Positions 1 through 5,501 of a stretch of DNA of 5,501 nucleotides are shown here, piece after piece. Made by a program: the position numbers and the translations under genes. The stretch is from NCBI GenBank assembly GCA_002381765.1, contig DFXX01000003.1, positions 1 to 5,501 on the forward strand, written 5' to 3'. The notes beneath the pieces were generated by a model. It saw only the letters and a program-made list of their open reading frames with translations, did no database searches and was not told where the DNA came from. The stretch comes from Bacteriovoracaceae bacterium UBA4097 (lineage in GTDB: Bacteria > Bdellovibrionota > Bacteriovoracia > Bacteriovoracales > Bacteriovoracaceae). Every line of letters begins with the position of its first letter. The first letter of the stretch is position 1.

Positions 1-287
1 GAAATAACGAGTTTACCTGTCTTCTTCTTATGAAGAGATCTGACTTCTAGTTCCAATTGCTCAAGCTCACTTAATATGTTTCTGCTTTTTTTCAGAAGGT
101 GAAGTCCAGCCCCCGTTAATTCAACCTGACGGGTACTTCTGGTAAATAAGGATACACCAAGTTCAAACTCCAGTTGATGAATGAGCCTGGTTAAGGGGGG
201 TTGAGACATGTTGAGCCGAAGTGCAGCTTTAGTAAAATTAAGCTCTTCAGCTACTGTAACAAAAGCCTTTAACTGTCGGATTTCCAT
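1..287 (-). CDS. LysR-family transcriptional regulator, N-terminal part (cut by window edge)
   Basis: Translating the minus strand from the ATG at 287-285 gives 95 codons that stay open to the window edge; the protein begins MEIRQLKAFVTVAEELNFTK. This is the classic LysR winged helix-turn-helix: an opening MEIRQLKAF helix, the AA-xx-L-xx-SQPPLTRLI recognition helix at about residues 21-37, the LE-xx-LGVSLFTRSTR wing at about 39-53, and the LTxAG-LL linker start at about 57-65. The effector-binding domain, normally about 200 residues more, is outside the window, so the ligand is unknown. The start is firm because an in-frame TAA lies three codons upstream (297-299) and an AAAGG ribosome site at 293-297 sits 5 nt before the ATG. 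It is divergent from the FAD oxidoreductase and shares the operator array with it. By analogy with the family, it probably controls that gene and itself; this is inference. Confidence 0.93.
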   Translation of the reverse strand, partial: MEIRQLKAFVTVAEELNFTKAALRLNMSQPPLTRLIHQLEFELGVSLFTRSTRQVELTGAGLHLLKKSRNILSELEQLELEVRSLHKKKTGKLVI

Positions 288-289
288 TA

Positions 290-319
290 ATACCTTTTAG
301 GTATCAATAGTGATACCTA
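290..319. promoter_or_regulatory. Candidate LysR operator: three ATACCT/AGGTAT half-sites
   Basis: Three 6-bp half-sites alternate in orientation: ATACCT (290-295), AGGTAT (299-304) and ATACCT (313-318). The first pair forms a perfect inverted repeat with a 3-nt spacer that satisfies the T-N11-A LysR box (T291, A303). The middle and last form a larger perfect inverted repeat, TAGGTATCA (298-306), 4 nt, TGATACCTA (311-319). The array lies in the short gap between the LysR gene and its divergent neighbour. The first half-site overlaps the regulator's own ribosome site, which suggests autoregulation. The array would sit over the -35 region of the rightward promoter, a usual place for LysR activation. 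The repeats are seen directly; the binding protein is inferred. Confidence 0.72.
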
Positions 320-326
320 CCTCGCA

Positions 327-335
327 ATTATCATA
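327..335. promoter_or_regulatory. Possible overlapping divergent -10 elements
   Basis: Rightward, TATCAT (329-334) matches the sigma-70 -10 consensus at five of six bases, but no good -35 is found 16-18 bp upstream; that space is filled by the operator repeats, as expected for an activator-dependent promoter. Leftward, GATAAT (332-327) or TATGAT (335-330) each match five of six, with only a poor -35 (TTTTAC) 17 bp upstream of GATAAT. If both are used, the two promoters occupy the same few bases and would compete. In AT-rich DNA such matches are common, so this is tentative. Confidence 0.33.
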
Positions 336-362
336 CACATTACTAGCAAGTAAAATAAAGAA

Positions 363-1334
363 ATGAAATGTGTTCTTAACAGAAGGCAAATGATTCAAAT
401 GACTTCACTTGCCGGCCTTATTATAAATCCAAAACAGGAACTGAATATGTCTAGCAAAACAGATGTCGTCATAATTGGAGGAGGACCCGCTGGTCTTACT
501 GCCGCCCTAACCTTGGCCAGAGGGGGGCGATCCATTATTGTGATGGATAATGGAAAACCCAGGAATGCTCCGGCAAAACACATGATGAACTTTCCTTCAC
601 GAGAAGGTATTCCGCCGCAGGAATTTAAAAAGCTAATTCTAAGAGACTTAAGTGTTTATAAAGAATTTCGGCTTAAAAAATCCCAGGTTCACTCAGTCAA
701 AAGAACGGAATATGGGTTCAGAATCAATGATGAGATCGAGTGCAAAAAGATAATACTCGCTCATGGTGTTCAGGACATACTTCCTCCTATTCCTGGGATG
801 AAAGAATTATGGGGAATATCTCTCCATCATTGTCCTTACTGCCATGGTCACGAATATAAAAGTGGAGCAATTGGTCTAATTGGCAACGGGGAGTATGGCA
901 CTCATATGGGAGCCATCGTAAAAGGTCTCTCAGATGATCTCATCCTTTTTACAAACGGAGATTCCAATATTAATCACAAGTTGTTTGATAAAAATGGCAT
1001 TAAAGTCTATACCGATAAGATCGTAGAGCTTGATCTTCACAAGGGATTTCTCCAAGCGGTGAAACTTTCCTCTGGTGACGCTGTTGAGAGAGTTAGTCTC
1101 TATATAAAACCTGAGCAGAAACTATCCAGTTTAGTTGGCGTCGAGCTTGGTTGTGAATTGACAGAAATGGGTCTACTTAAGGTGGATGCAATGGGAATGA
1201 CGACTCAGACAGGAATATATGCTGCTGGAGATATCATGGAACCACGGCAATCAGTTGTTCTTGCCTGCGCTTCAGGAATGGCCGCCGCAGCATCTGCTAA
1301 TTACTCAATCATGAGCGAAAACTTCACCAGTTAA
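363..1334 (+). CDS. Thioredoxin-reductase-like FAD/NAD(P) disulfide oxidoreductase
   Basis: A 323-residue flavoprotein of the low-molecular-weight thioredoxin reductase family. Seen in order: FAD-binding GGGPAG at residues 39-44, a redox-active CPYC at 157-160 in the context HHCPYCHGHE, a nucleotide-binding GNGEYG at 174-179, and the closing FAD motif TGIYAAGD at 283-290. The classic NADPH motif HRRxxxR of bacterial TrxB is absent and replaced by a LFTNG stretch, so this is probably not the housekeeping thioredoxin reductase. The CPYCHG type occurs in TrxR-like enzymes that oxidise or reduce small dithiols, including GliT/HlmI-like proteins. The substrate cannot be read from sequence. The start is uncertain. 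ATG 363 gives a 28-residue leader resembling a Tat signal but has a weak ribosome site. ATG 447 has AGGA 7 nt upstream and gives a 295-residue protein of normal family size. I kept the longer form because of the Tat-like leader. The gene is probably under the divergent LysR regulator, and its stop overlaps the convergent MutS-like gene. Confidence 0.9.
   Translation: MKCVLNRRQMIQMTSLAGLIINPKQELNMSSKTDVVIIGGGPAGLTAALTLARGGRSIIVMDNGKPRNAPAKHMMNFPSREGIPPQEFKKLILRDLSVYKEFRLKKSQVHSVKRTEYGFRINDEIECKKIILAHGVQDILPPIPGMKELWGISLHHCPYCHGHEYKSGAIGLIGNGEYGTHMGAIVKGLSDDLILFTNGDSNINHKLFDKNGIKVYTDKIVELDLHKGFLQAVKLSSGDAVERVSLYIKPEQKLSSLVGVELGCELTEMGLLKVDAMGMTTQTGIYAAGDIMEPRQSVVLACASGMAAAASANYSIMSENFTS
436..439 (+). 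promoter_or_regulatory. Ribosome binding site supporting the alternative start at 447
   Basis: AGGA lies 7 nt before the in-frame ATG at 447, which opens MSSKTDVVIIGGG, directly at the first beta strand of the FAD domain. This is a better-placed site than anything before ATG 363. It therefore supports a shorter 295-residue cytoplasmic product, either as the only form or as a second one. Confidence 0.45.
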
Positions 1335-3124
1335 ATTGGCAGCCCCTCCTTCTCCATGATTCGTAGGGCATTGGTGGTATCGCAGATTCCTTGATTAATC
1401 TTATAATCATAAACAAGTCGACCATCCTTAAACATTTCTTTGAAATGATAGTGCTTAAAGATTCTATCCTTCTCCAAACTCTTTGCAATATTGATATCAT
1501 GAGTGGTGAGTAGCCCACAGCAATGGGAAGTCAGGGAAAACTCTTTTAAATAGGCCACGGCTCCCTGATATCTCTCTTCATTATTAGTTCCTCGATAGAT
1601 CTCATCAACTAGAAAGAGAAAAGGATGCTCTAAACTACTGCCTCTGCCCTCTTCCAATATTTCTTTAAGTCTCTTAACTTCAAAGTAAAATAGCGACATT
1701 TCTTTTTCCAAAAAATCTTGAGCTTTAATAAGGCTTTTGAGGGATAGATTCTGAATTCTAAACTCCTGGGCCAAAACAGTTGTACCGGCCTTGGCCAGAG
1801 CAATATTGACTCCGATGGTTCTAAGAAAGGTACTTTTACCGGCCATATTTGAACCAGTTATTATGGCAACTGGAGAACCATTTTCGATGGTATAGGTATT
1901 AGTTACCCCTTTCCCTTTATCCATAAGTGGATGACCAATATCCGTAGCTGAGAGATAGACTTGATCATCAGCTTTTAAAAAGCTCGGAAAGATTCCTTTC
2001 TTCATTTGTGCGTAATCAGAAAGCGATACCAGGGCTTCAAGTCTTCCCAAACCATCCATCCAATGCTTCAAATGGGGAGCGTTCTTAGACTTCAATTTTT
2101 CAAGAATTATCAAAAGTCCAAAATCCCATGGAAGAATGAAATTTAATATCAGACCTAATAATGGATTTGCTCTGACACTTAAAAGGGCAACGACCCAATT
2201 GACTTGTTTAAGAAGTGTAGAGGGCGGCTCTTCCTTAAAAAACTTAAACTCTTCATAAAGAGCATCATCTTTTTTTATATTTAGTCCTTCCATCAAATTA
2301 AAAACAGGAAATAGTCTTTCAAGTGAAATTTGGAGCTGCAGTCCTTCCTCAAAGGCATTAGAGGATTGATTCTTCAGTAACTGATAAATGAGGAAGATAA
2401 ATGGCGAAGAAAGAAGATAGTATGGTTTCATCTCCCCTATCGTTGAGCCCAGAATAAGAAAGGCATTAATTATTTGAATAAATACCAAGAGAGAAAACAG
2501 GGCAATAAAATTCTTCGTGAGGAAGCGAACACCAAAGACAGAGAATAATTCCTCTTTCTTAATAAGTGCATTTGTGTGAAGCCTCCCCAGGAGCTTGAAC
2601 TTCATTCTAAAGATAACCAAAGGGAGAAGTTCCATGACTTTCTTTTGACGAACTAAAATGGAGGTCATGGATTCTTTTTTTGAGAGAAGATGCTCGACCA
2701 GGGTCTTTTGCCCTAAATCAGAAATACAATTATCCATAATATGCAATATGGAGTGTTCACCCAGAAGATTTAGATCCGTCGCTGTAATGAAATCAATCTC
2801 ATCCATATTGAATACAGGAGAACGATACTTCGGCAACTCCTTCCAGTTCAGCTCTTTGCGATTATTTTCCAGGCCCAAAATTTCTAGATAGGTTTTCCAT
2901 TTAGTCATCTTTCTCATGAGGCCAGCATGAAAGAAAGACGAGGCAATAAAAAGTGCAATGAAGGAGCCCATCAGGAGAATAAACAAATAGGAATCGTATC
3001 GTCCCCAAAAGAGGAAAAAACTAAACAGGGACACAAAAGTAAGAAACCATCGCCCAGAAATAATTTTATCGATCACATTTTGAAGCTTAATAATTTTTAC
3101 GTTTGCCTGATGAATTTTATTCAT
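1331..3124 (-). CDS. Membrane-anchored MutS-family ATPase, not a mismatch-recognition protein
   Basis: A 597-residue protein whose C-terminal third is a MutS-type ATPase. Walker A is GSNMAGKST at residues 424-432, a helix FYFEVKRLKEIL at 479-490 takes the place of the MutS signature helix, Walker B is FLFLVDEIYRGTNN at 502-515 with D507/E508, and TTHD at 540-543 is the H-loop. It ends soon after NALRIMEKEGLPI, without the long C-terminal tail of MutS. The N-terminal mismatch-binding domain and its Phe-x-Glu are missing. In their place are hydrophobic segments at about 26-40 and 47-66, a second pair at about 205-228 and 235-250, and a hydrophobic stretch at about 311-341. The middle is otherwise helical, like the MutS lever region. 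Two membrane hairpins would leave the ATPase in the cytoplasm. Annotation pipelines often call such proteins 'MutS'; a repair role is not supported and the function is unknown. The start lies 4 bp after the beta-lactamase stop. The only ribosome-like site, AGAAGG (3144-3139), is 14 nt upstream, so translational coupling is likely. Confidence 0.88.
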   Translation of the reverse strand: MNKIHQANVKIIKLQNVIDKIISGRWFLTFVSLFSFFLFWGRYDSYLFILLMGSFIALFIASSFFHAGLMRKMTKWKTYLEILGLENNRKELNWKELPKYRSPVFNMDEIDFITATDLNLLGEHSILHIMDNCISDLGQKTLVEHLLSKKESMTSILVRQKKVMELLPLVIFRMKFKLLGRLHTNALIKKEELFSVFGVRFLTKNFIALFSLLVFIQIINAFLILGSTIGEMKPYYLLSSPFIFLIYQLLKNQSSNAFEEGLQLQISLERLFPVFNLMEGLNIKKDDALYEEFKFFKEEPPSTLLKQVNWVVALLSVRANPLLGLILNFILPWDFGLLIILEKLKSKNAPHLKHWMDGLGRLEALVSLSDYAQMKKGIFPSFLKADDQVYLSATDIGHPLMDKGKGVTNTYTIENGSPVAIITGSNMAGKSTFLRTIGVNIALAKAGTTVLAQEFRIQNLSLKSLIKAQDFLEKEMSLFYFEVKRLKEILEEGRGSSLEHPFLFLVDEIYRGTNNEERYQGAVAYLKEFSLTSHCCGLLTTHDINIAKSLEKDRIFKHYHFKEMFKDGRLVYDYKINQGICDTTNALRIMEKEGLPI

Positions 3125-3128
3125 AAAA

Positions 3129-3932
3129 TTACCAAAGACCTTCTGCTGCTAAGATTTTCTTGGTTATGGCCTTAGCGCGTGGACCACCATAATCAGTTTT
3201 GAAGCGAGGCTTAAGATCGATGAGGTTTGTCACGGCGATATACTCCTGCTCATCTTTTTTTAAATGCGCAACAAACCAACCCAAATGAAGCGAATTTTCT
3301 TTGTTATAAAAATTACTTCCAGTTTTTCCACTTAATGTGAATCCCTGAGGTGATTCTTCTAAAAAGGTTATTTCTCTAGTGATTCTCATGGCCCTTTTAC
3401 TTACTGGAAGGGTCTCACCCCATAATCTTTCCATGAATTCAACCTGCTCAAAAGCAGAAATATTTAGTCCTCCCTCTTCATAAGGAGGAGTAAGCCAAGC
3501 AGTGAGGATTCCCTGTGAAAGATTTTGATCACCATAATGAAAGGCCCCCAGATATTCCTTGATCTTTCTTTCTCCCAGGAGAGGAGTAATTCTTTGAGAG
3601 TACCAGACGACTGAGTTTTCCATCCAGCTTCTTGCTGTATGATCACGATTGAGAACTTCTCGAGATCCTCTCTTGCCATCCCACTTAAAAGAACTCTGAG
3701 TATCCCTTAAGACTCCGCTATCATAGGCCATCACTGCCAAAGGAATCTTAAAGGTAGAAAAAGGCGGAAGTCTTTGTTGACACTGCTCTTTACCTATAAT
3801 CTTCTCAAACTTATCCGTCTTAAGATTAAAGAGAAGGAAGCATCCCTTCATATCCTGAAAATAAGCCTTTGTTTTTGGTTTATGAGAGCAGGAGGTCATA
3901 AAAAAGGCTAAGGTTAATAAAAGGTATTTCAT
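3129..3932 (-). CDS. Class D (OXA-like) beta-lactamase, probable lipoprotein
   Basis: A 267-residue serine beta-lactamase, the usual class D length. Motifs in order: S59-T-F-K62 (nucleophile and the lysine normally carboxylated), S107-V-V109 (SxV), Y133-G-D135 at the place of YGN, a tryptophan at 146 matching the conserved W of the omega-loop region, ISAFEQVEFMERL at 158-170, K203-T-G205, and GWFVAHL at 218-224. The N-terminus MKYLLLTLAFFMTSC is a short lipoprotein-type signal with C15 as the likely lipidated residue, so the enzyme would sit in the periplasm tethered to a membrane. About four extra residues fall between W146 and the ISA segment compared with OXA-10 (from memory). Penicillin hydrolysis is the expected reaction; the spectrum cannot be predicted. 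The start is fixed by an in-frame TAG four codons upstream. A weak AAAGAAG site (3951-3945) lies 12 nt before the ATG. A penicillin-sensing or peptidoglycan-related role is the alternative. Confidence 0.92.
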   Translation of the reverse strand: MKYLLLTLAFFMTSCSHKPKTKAYFQDMKGCFLLFNLKTDKFEKIIGKEQCQQRLPPFSTFKIPLAVMAYDSGVLRDTQSSFKWDGKRGSREVLNRDHTARSWMENSVVWYSQRITPLLGERKIKEYLGAFHYGDQNLSQGILTAWLTPPYEEGGLNISAFEQVEFMERLWGETLPVSKRAMRITREITFLEESPQGFTLSGKTGSNFYNKENSLHLGWFVAHLKKDEQEYIAVTNLIDLKPRFKTDYGGPRAKAITKKILAAEGLW

Positions 3933-3952
3933 GAGAACATTCTACTTCTTTG

Positions 3953-3982
3953 CACATAATTGTAAAAGGCGGTCAAGGTCAA
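3953..3982 (-). promoter_or_regulatory. Possible weak promoter before the beta-lactamase gene
   Basis: The 61-bp gap after radD contains a tandem TTGACC TTGACC (3982-3971, minus strand). The first copy resembles a -35 and lies 18 bp before TATGTG (3958-3953), a poor -10 with three of six matches. A better -10-like TACAAT (3964-3959) is only 12 bp from it, which is too close. No terminator-like hairpin with a T-run is visible in the gap. Readthrough from radD is therefore equally plausible. Confidence 0.22.
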
Positions 3983-3993
3983 CGAGGAACGTG

Positions 3994-5501
3994 TCAAAAG
4001 ATCTTCTCACGGATACTCCAGAAGTGCTTATGTTTGCGAGCAATAACAAATATGGGTAAGCGGAACTTATCTTTTGCCCTAATAGCTTCTTCTAAACTAT
4101 TTATAAAAAGCCTTTGCCCTGGTAACCTCTCGTGCATTCGAACAAAATTGAAATAAAAAGCTCGACAGTCTTCCACAGAGTTTAAATAAAAATATTCTTT
4201 TAATGATTCTGCATCGGCGTCAAAGTAGCTAACCTCTAAGCGAGCATTTCCTTTTTTGTCATAACTTGCCTCAAGGTGCATAGTCTCTACCCGCATAATA
4301 TGAGCATCTTTTAGTGACATGGCCTCTTTAAGCTTCTTATCATCATCTACTAAAACATGTTGGCAAGAGTTACAGCTTCTGGCTGCAATATCATTCTCTT
4401 CACCGCATTTATCACATCTCTTAAATCGAAAGCGATATCCACAACTTTGAACCTCACCAGTTATTGAATCCTCAAAGGCCCCCTGACATTTTCGGCCATA
4501 GTGCTCAATGAGAACACCTTCACTATCTTTGATACCCCAGAAATGATTTTCTACTCCACATTGGGGGCAAATCACTTCAACTGGAACGGACTGAGCATTA
4601 GGGCGATCCTCCTCTATTAAAGGAGAATAAAGATCGTGCCCTTGTCCGGTATAATCCAAAATCAAGCAATCTTCTTTTTCAGGGCTGAGTCTTAAGCCTC
4701 GGCCAATAATCTGCTGATATAGACTCACAGATTCGGTAGGACGAAGAATGGCGATAACATCCACATGAGGAGCATCAAAGCCAGTTGTTAATACAGATAC
4801 GTTAACTAGATACTTTAGTTTTTGTGACTTAAAGGCTCCAATGATCTCATCCCTCTCTGGCCCCGGAGTCTCTCCTGTAACCAGGGCAGAGACATAAGGA
4901 GGCAGGCACTTCATGATTTCAATGGCGTGATTTACAGAGCTCGTAAAGATCATGACCCCCTTTCTGTCCTTGGCCATCTCGATAATATTTTGAATAATCA
5001 AAGGAGTAATTCTCTTCTGATCTTTGAGCACTTCTTCAACCTCTGCCTGAATAAATCTCCCCTTTTCAAGTTTTAGAGAAGAGAAATCATAGCAGGCCAC
5101 GGGTGAATCAATTTTGATGGGAGGTGTGAGATAACCATTATTTATCATGTACCTGATAGACAAATCGAAAATACACTTAATAAATAAGCGATCCTCAAGA
5201 GTTCTCTGTCGTTTTTTTTGTCGGTGATATTGATAGATCCAACCAAGTCCCAAACGATATGGAGTTGCAGTAAGCCCCAGGACGCAAAGTGCTGGATTAT
5301 TTTTTTGGAGTTTAGAAATAACTTGCAGATACTGTGTCTCTCCATCCATTGAAACTCGGTGACATTCATCAATAACAAGTAGAGAGAAGTTATTAAAAAA
5401 GTCTTCAGGTGCGCGTGCAATGGACTGGATACTTCCAAAGATCACTTTATGATCCATGTCTTTACGGTTTAGGCCTGCTGAGAATATTCCTGCAGTGAGA
5501 C
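3994..5501 (-). CDS. radD: RadD (YejH) superfamily 2 helicase-like DNA repair ATPase, N-terminus outside window
   Basis: The frame is open to the window edge, with 501 codons visible. The Met codon at 5457 is internal, because the upstream in-frame residues AGIFSAGLNRKD continue the RadD pattern (E. coli AAGLKRK..., from memory). Counting from that Met: DECH (motif II) at 30-33, GLTATPYRLG (III) at 61-70, VMIFTSSV (IV) at 168-175, LTTGFDAPHVD (V) at 223-233 and QQIIGRGLRL (VI) at 248-257. Eight cysteines follow in two zinc sites: C297/C300/C324/C339 and C348/C351/C362/C365. Segments such as RPTESVSLYQQI and ENDIAAR match E. coli RadD almost exactly. About 75-80 residues with the Walker A motif lie outside. 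In E. coli, RadD is an ATPase that works with RecA and SSB in recombinational repair; the same role is inferred here. The protein stops right after FWSIREKIF, where E. coli RadD has roughly 14 more residues. It is upstream of and co-directional with the beta-lactamase gene. Confidence 0.95.
   Translation of the reverse strand, partial: LTAGIFSAGLNRKDMDHKVIFGSIQSIARAPEDFFNNFSLLVIDECHRVSMDGETQYLQVISKLQKNNPALCVLGLTATPYRLGLGWIYQYHRQKKRQRTLEDRLFIKCIFDLSIRYMINNGYLTPPIKIDSPVACYDFSSLKLEKGRFIQAEVEEVLKDQKRITPLIIQNIIEMAKDRKGVMIFTSSVNHAIEIMKCLPPYVSALVTGETPGPERDEIIGAFKSQKLKYLVNVSVLTTGFDAPHVDVIAILRPTESVSLYQQIIGRGLRLSPEKEDCLILDYTGQGHDLYSPLIEEDRPNAQSVPVEVICPQCGVENHFWGIKDSEGVLIEHYGRKCQGAFEDSITGEVQSCGYRFRFKRCDKCGEENDIAARSCNSCQHVLVDDDKKLKEAMSLKDAHIMRVETMHLEASYDKKGNARLEVSYFDADAESLKEYFYLNSVEDCRAFYFNFVRMHERLPGQRLFINSLEEAIRAKDKFRLPIFVIARKHKHFWSIREKIF

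Noticed and set aside
288..319. Inverted repeat read as a Rho-independent terminator
   Set aside because: The stem is AT-rich, is not followed by a T-run on either strand, and sits between two divergent starts where an operator makes more sense.
395..583. Open frame on the minus strand inside the FAD oxidoreductase gene
   Set aside because: It is antisense to the conserved FAD-binding region, has no recognisable family features, and is explained by the coding constraint of the real gene.
2658..3175. Two rightward open frames antisense to the MutS-like gene and the end of the beta-lactamase gene
   Set aside because: They lie opposite well-supported coding sequence, have no recognisable domains, and show a low-complexity basic composition typical of shadow frames.
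3482..3490. AAGGAGGAG on the plus strand, a perfect ribosome-site look-alike
   Set aside because: It is antisense to the beta-lactamase gene (the GGL/EE region) and is not followed at suitable distance by a start codon with a credible frame.
3950..4156. Rightward open frame starting in the radD/beta-lactamase gap
   Set aside because: Nearly all of it is antisense to the conserved RadD C-terminus, and there is no ribosome site or family resemblance.
5145..5438. Minus-strand open frame of about 97 codons inside radD
   Set aside because: It is a frame-shifted reading of the conserved DECH-to-GLTATP region; the RadD frame is unbroken through it.
1..5501. Mobile element, defence island, CRISPR or tRNA-linked integration site
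   Set aside because: I saw no transposase, integrase, direct-repeat array, tRNA-like sequence or abrupt composition change; all coding space is accounted for by ordinary genes.

Overview
The window is chromosome-like, gene-dense and fairly AT-rich. It shows no RNA genes, CRISPR array, insertion sequence or integrase. The RadD protein is very close in motif layout to E. coli RadD, which points to a Gram-negative proteobacterium-like host. The lipoprotein-type class D beta-lactamase also needs a Gram-negative periplasm. Low GC together with a membrane-anchored MutS-like ATPase would fit a Bdellovibrio/Bacteriovorax-type lineage, but that is only a guess.

Layout, left to right. Positions 1-287 hold the first 95 codons of a LysR-type regulator on the minus strand, whose effector domain lies outside the window. 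A 75-bp divergent intergenic region (288-362) carries a symmetric array of three ATACCT/AGGTAT half-sites, the likely LysR operator. Rightward from it runs a thioredoxin-reductase-like FAD/NAD(P) disulfide oxidoreductase (363-1334). Its start is ambiguous, and the longer form begins with a Tat-signal-like leader. Its stop codon interlocks over 4 bp with that of the next gene, which is transcribed towards it.

The rest (1331-5501) is a minus-strand run read right to left. It starts with radD (3994 to beyond 5501, N-terminus missing), a superfamily 2 helicase-like ATPase with two C-terminal zinc sites. After a 61-bp gap comes a class D (OXA-like) beta-lactamase with a lipoprotein signal (3129-3932). 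Only 4 bp later comes a 597-residue MutS-family ATPase with predicted membrane segments and no mismatch-recognition domain (1331-3124). The last two genes are almost certainly co-transcribed. Whether radD belongs to the same transcript is open.

Functionally the window holds two units. One is a probable LysR-controlled redox gene. The other is a DNA repair/beta-lactamase/membrane ATPase string with no obvious shared pathway. I see no convincing new defence or mobile system. The most notable points are the operator architecture, the membrane MutS-like protein coupled to a beta-lactamase gene, and the YGD variant of the beta-lactamase YGN motif.
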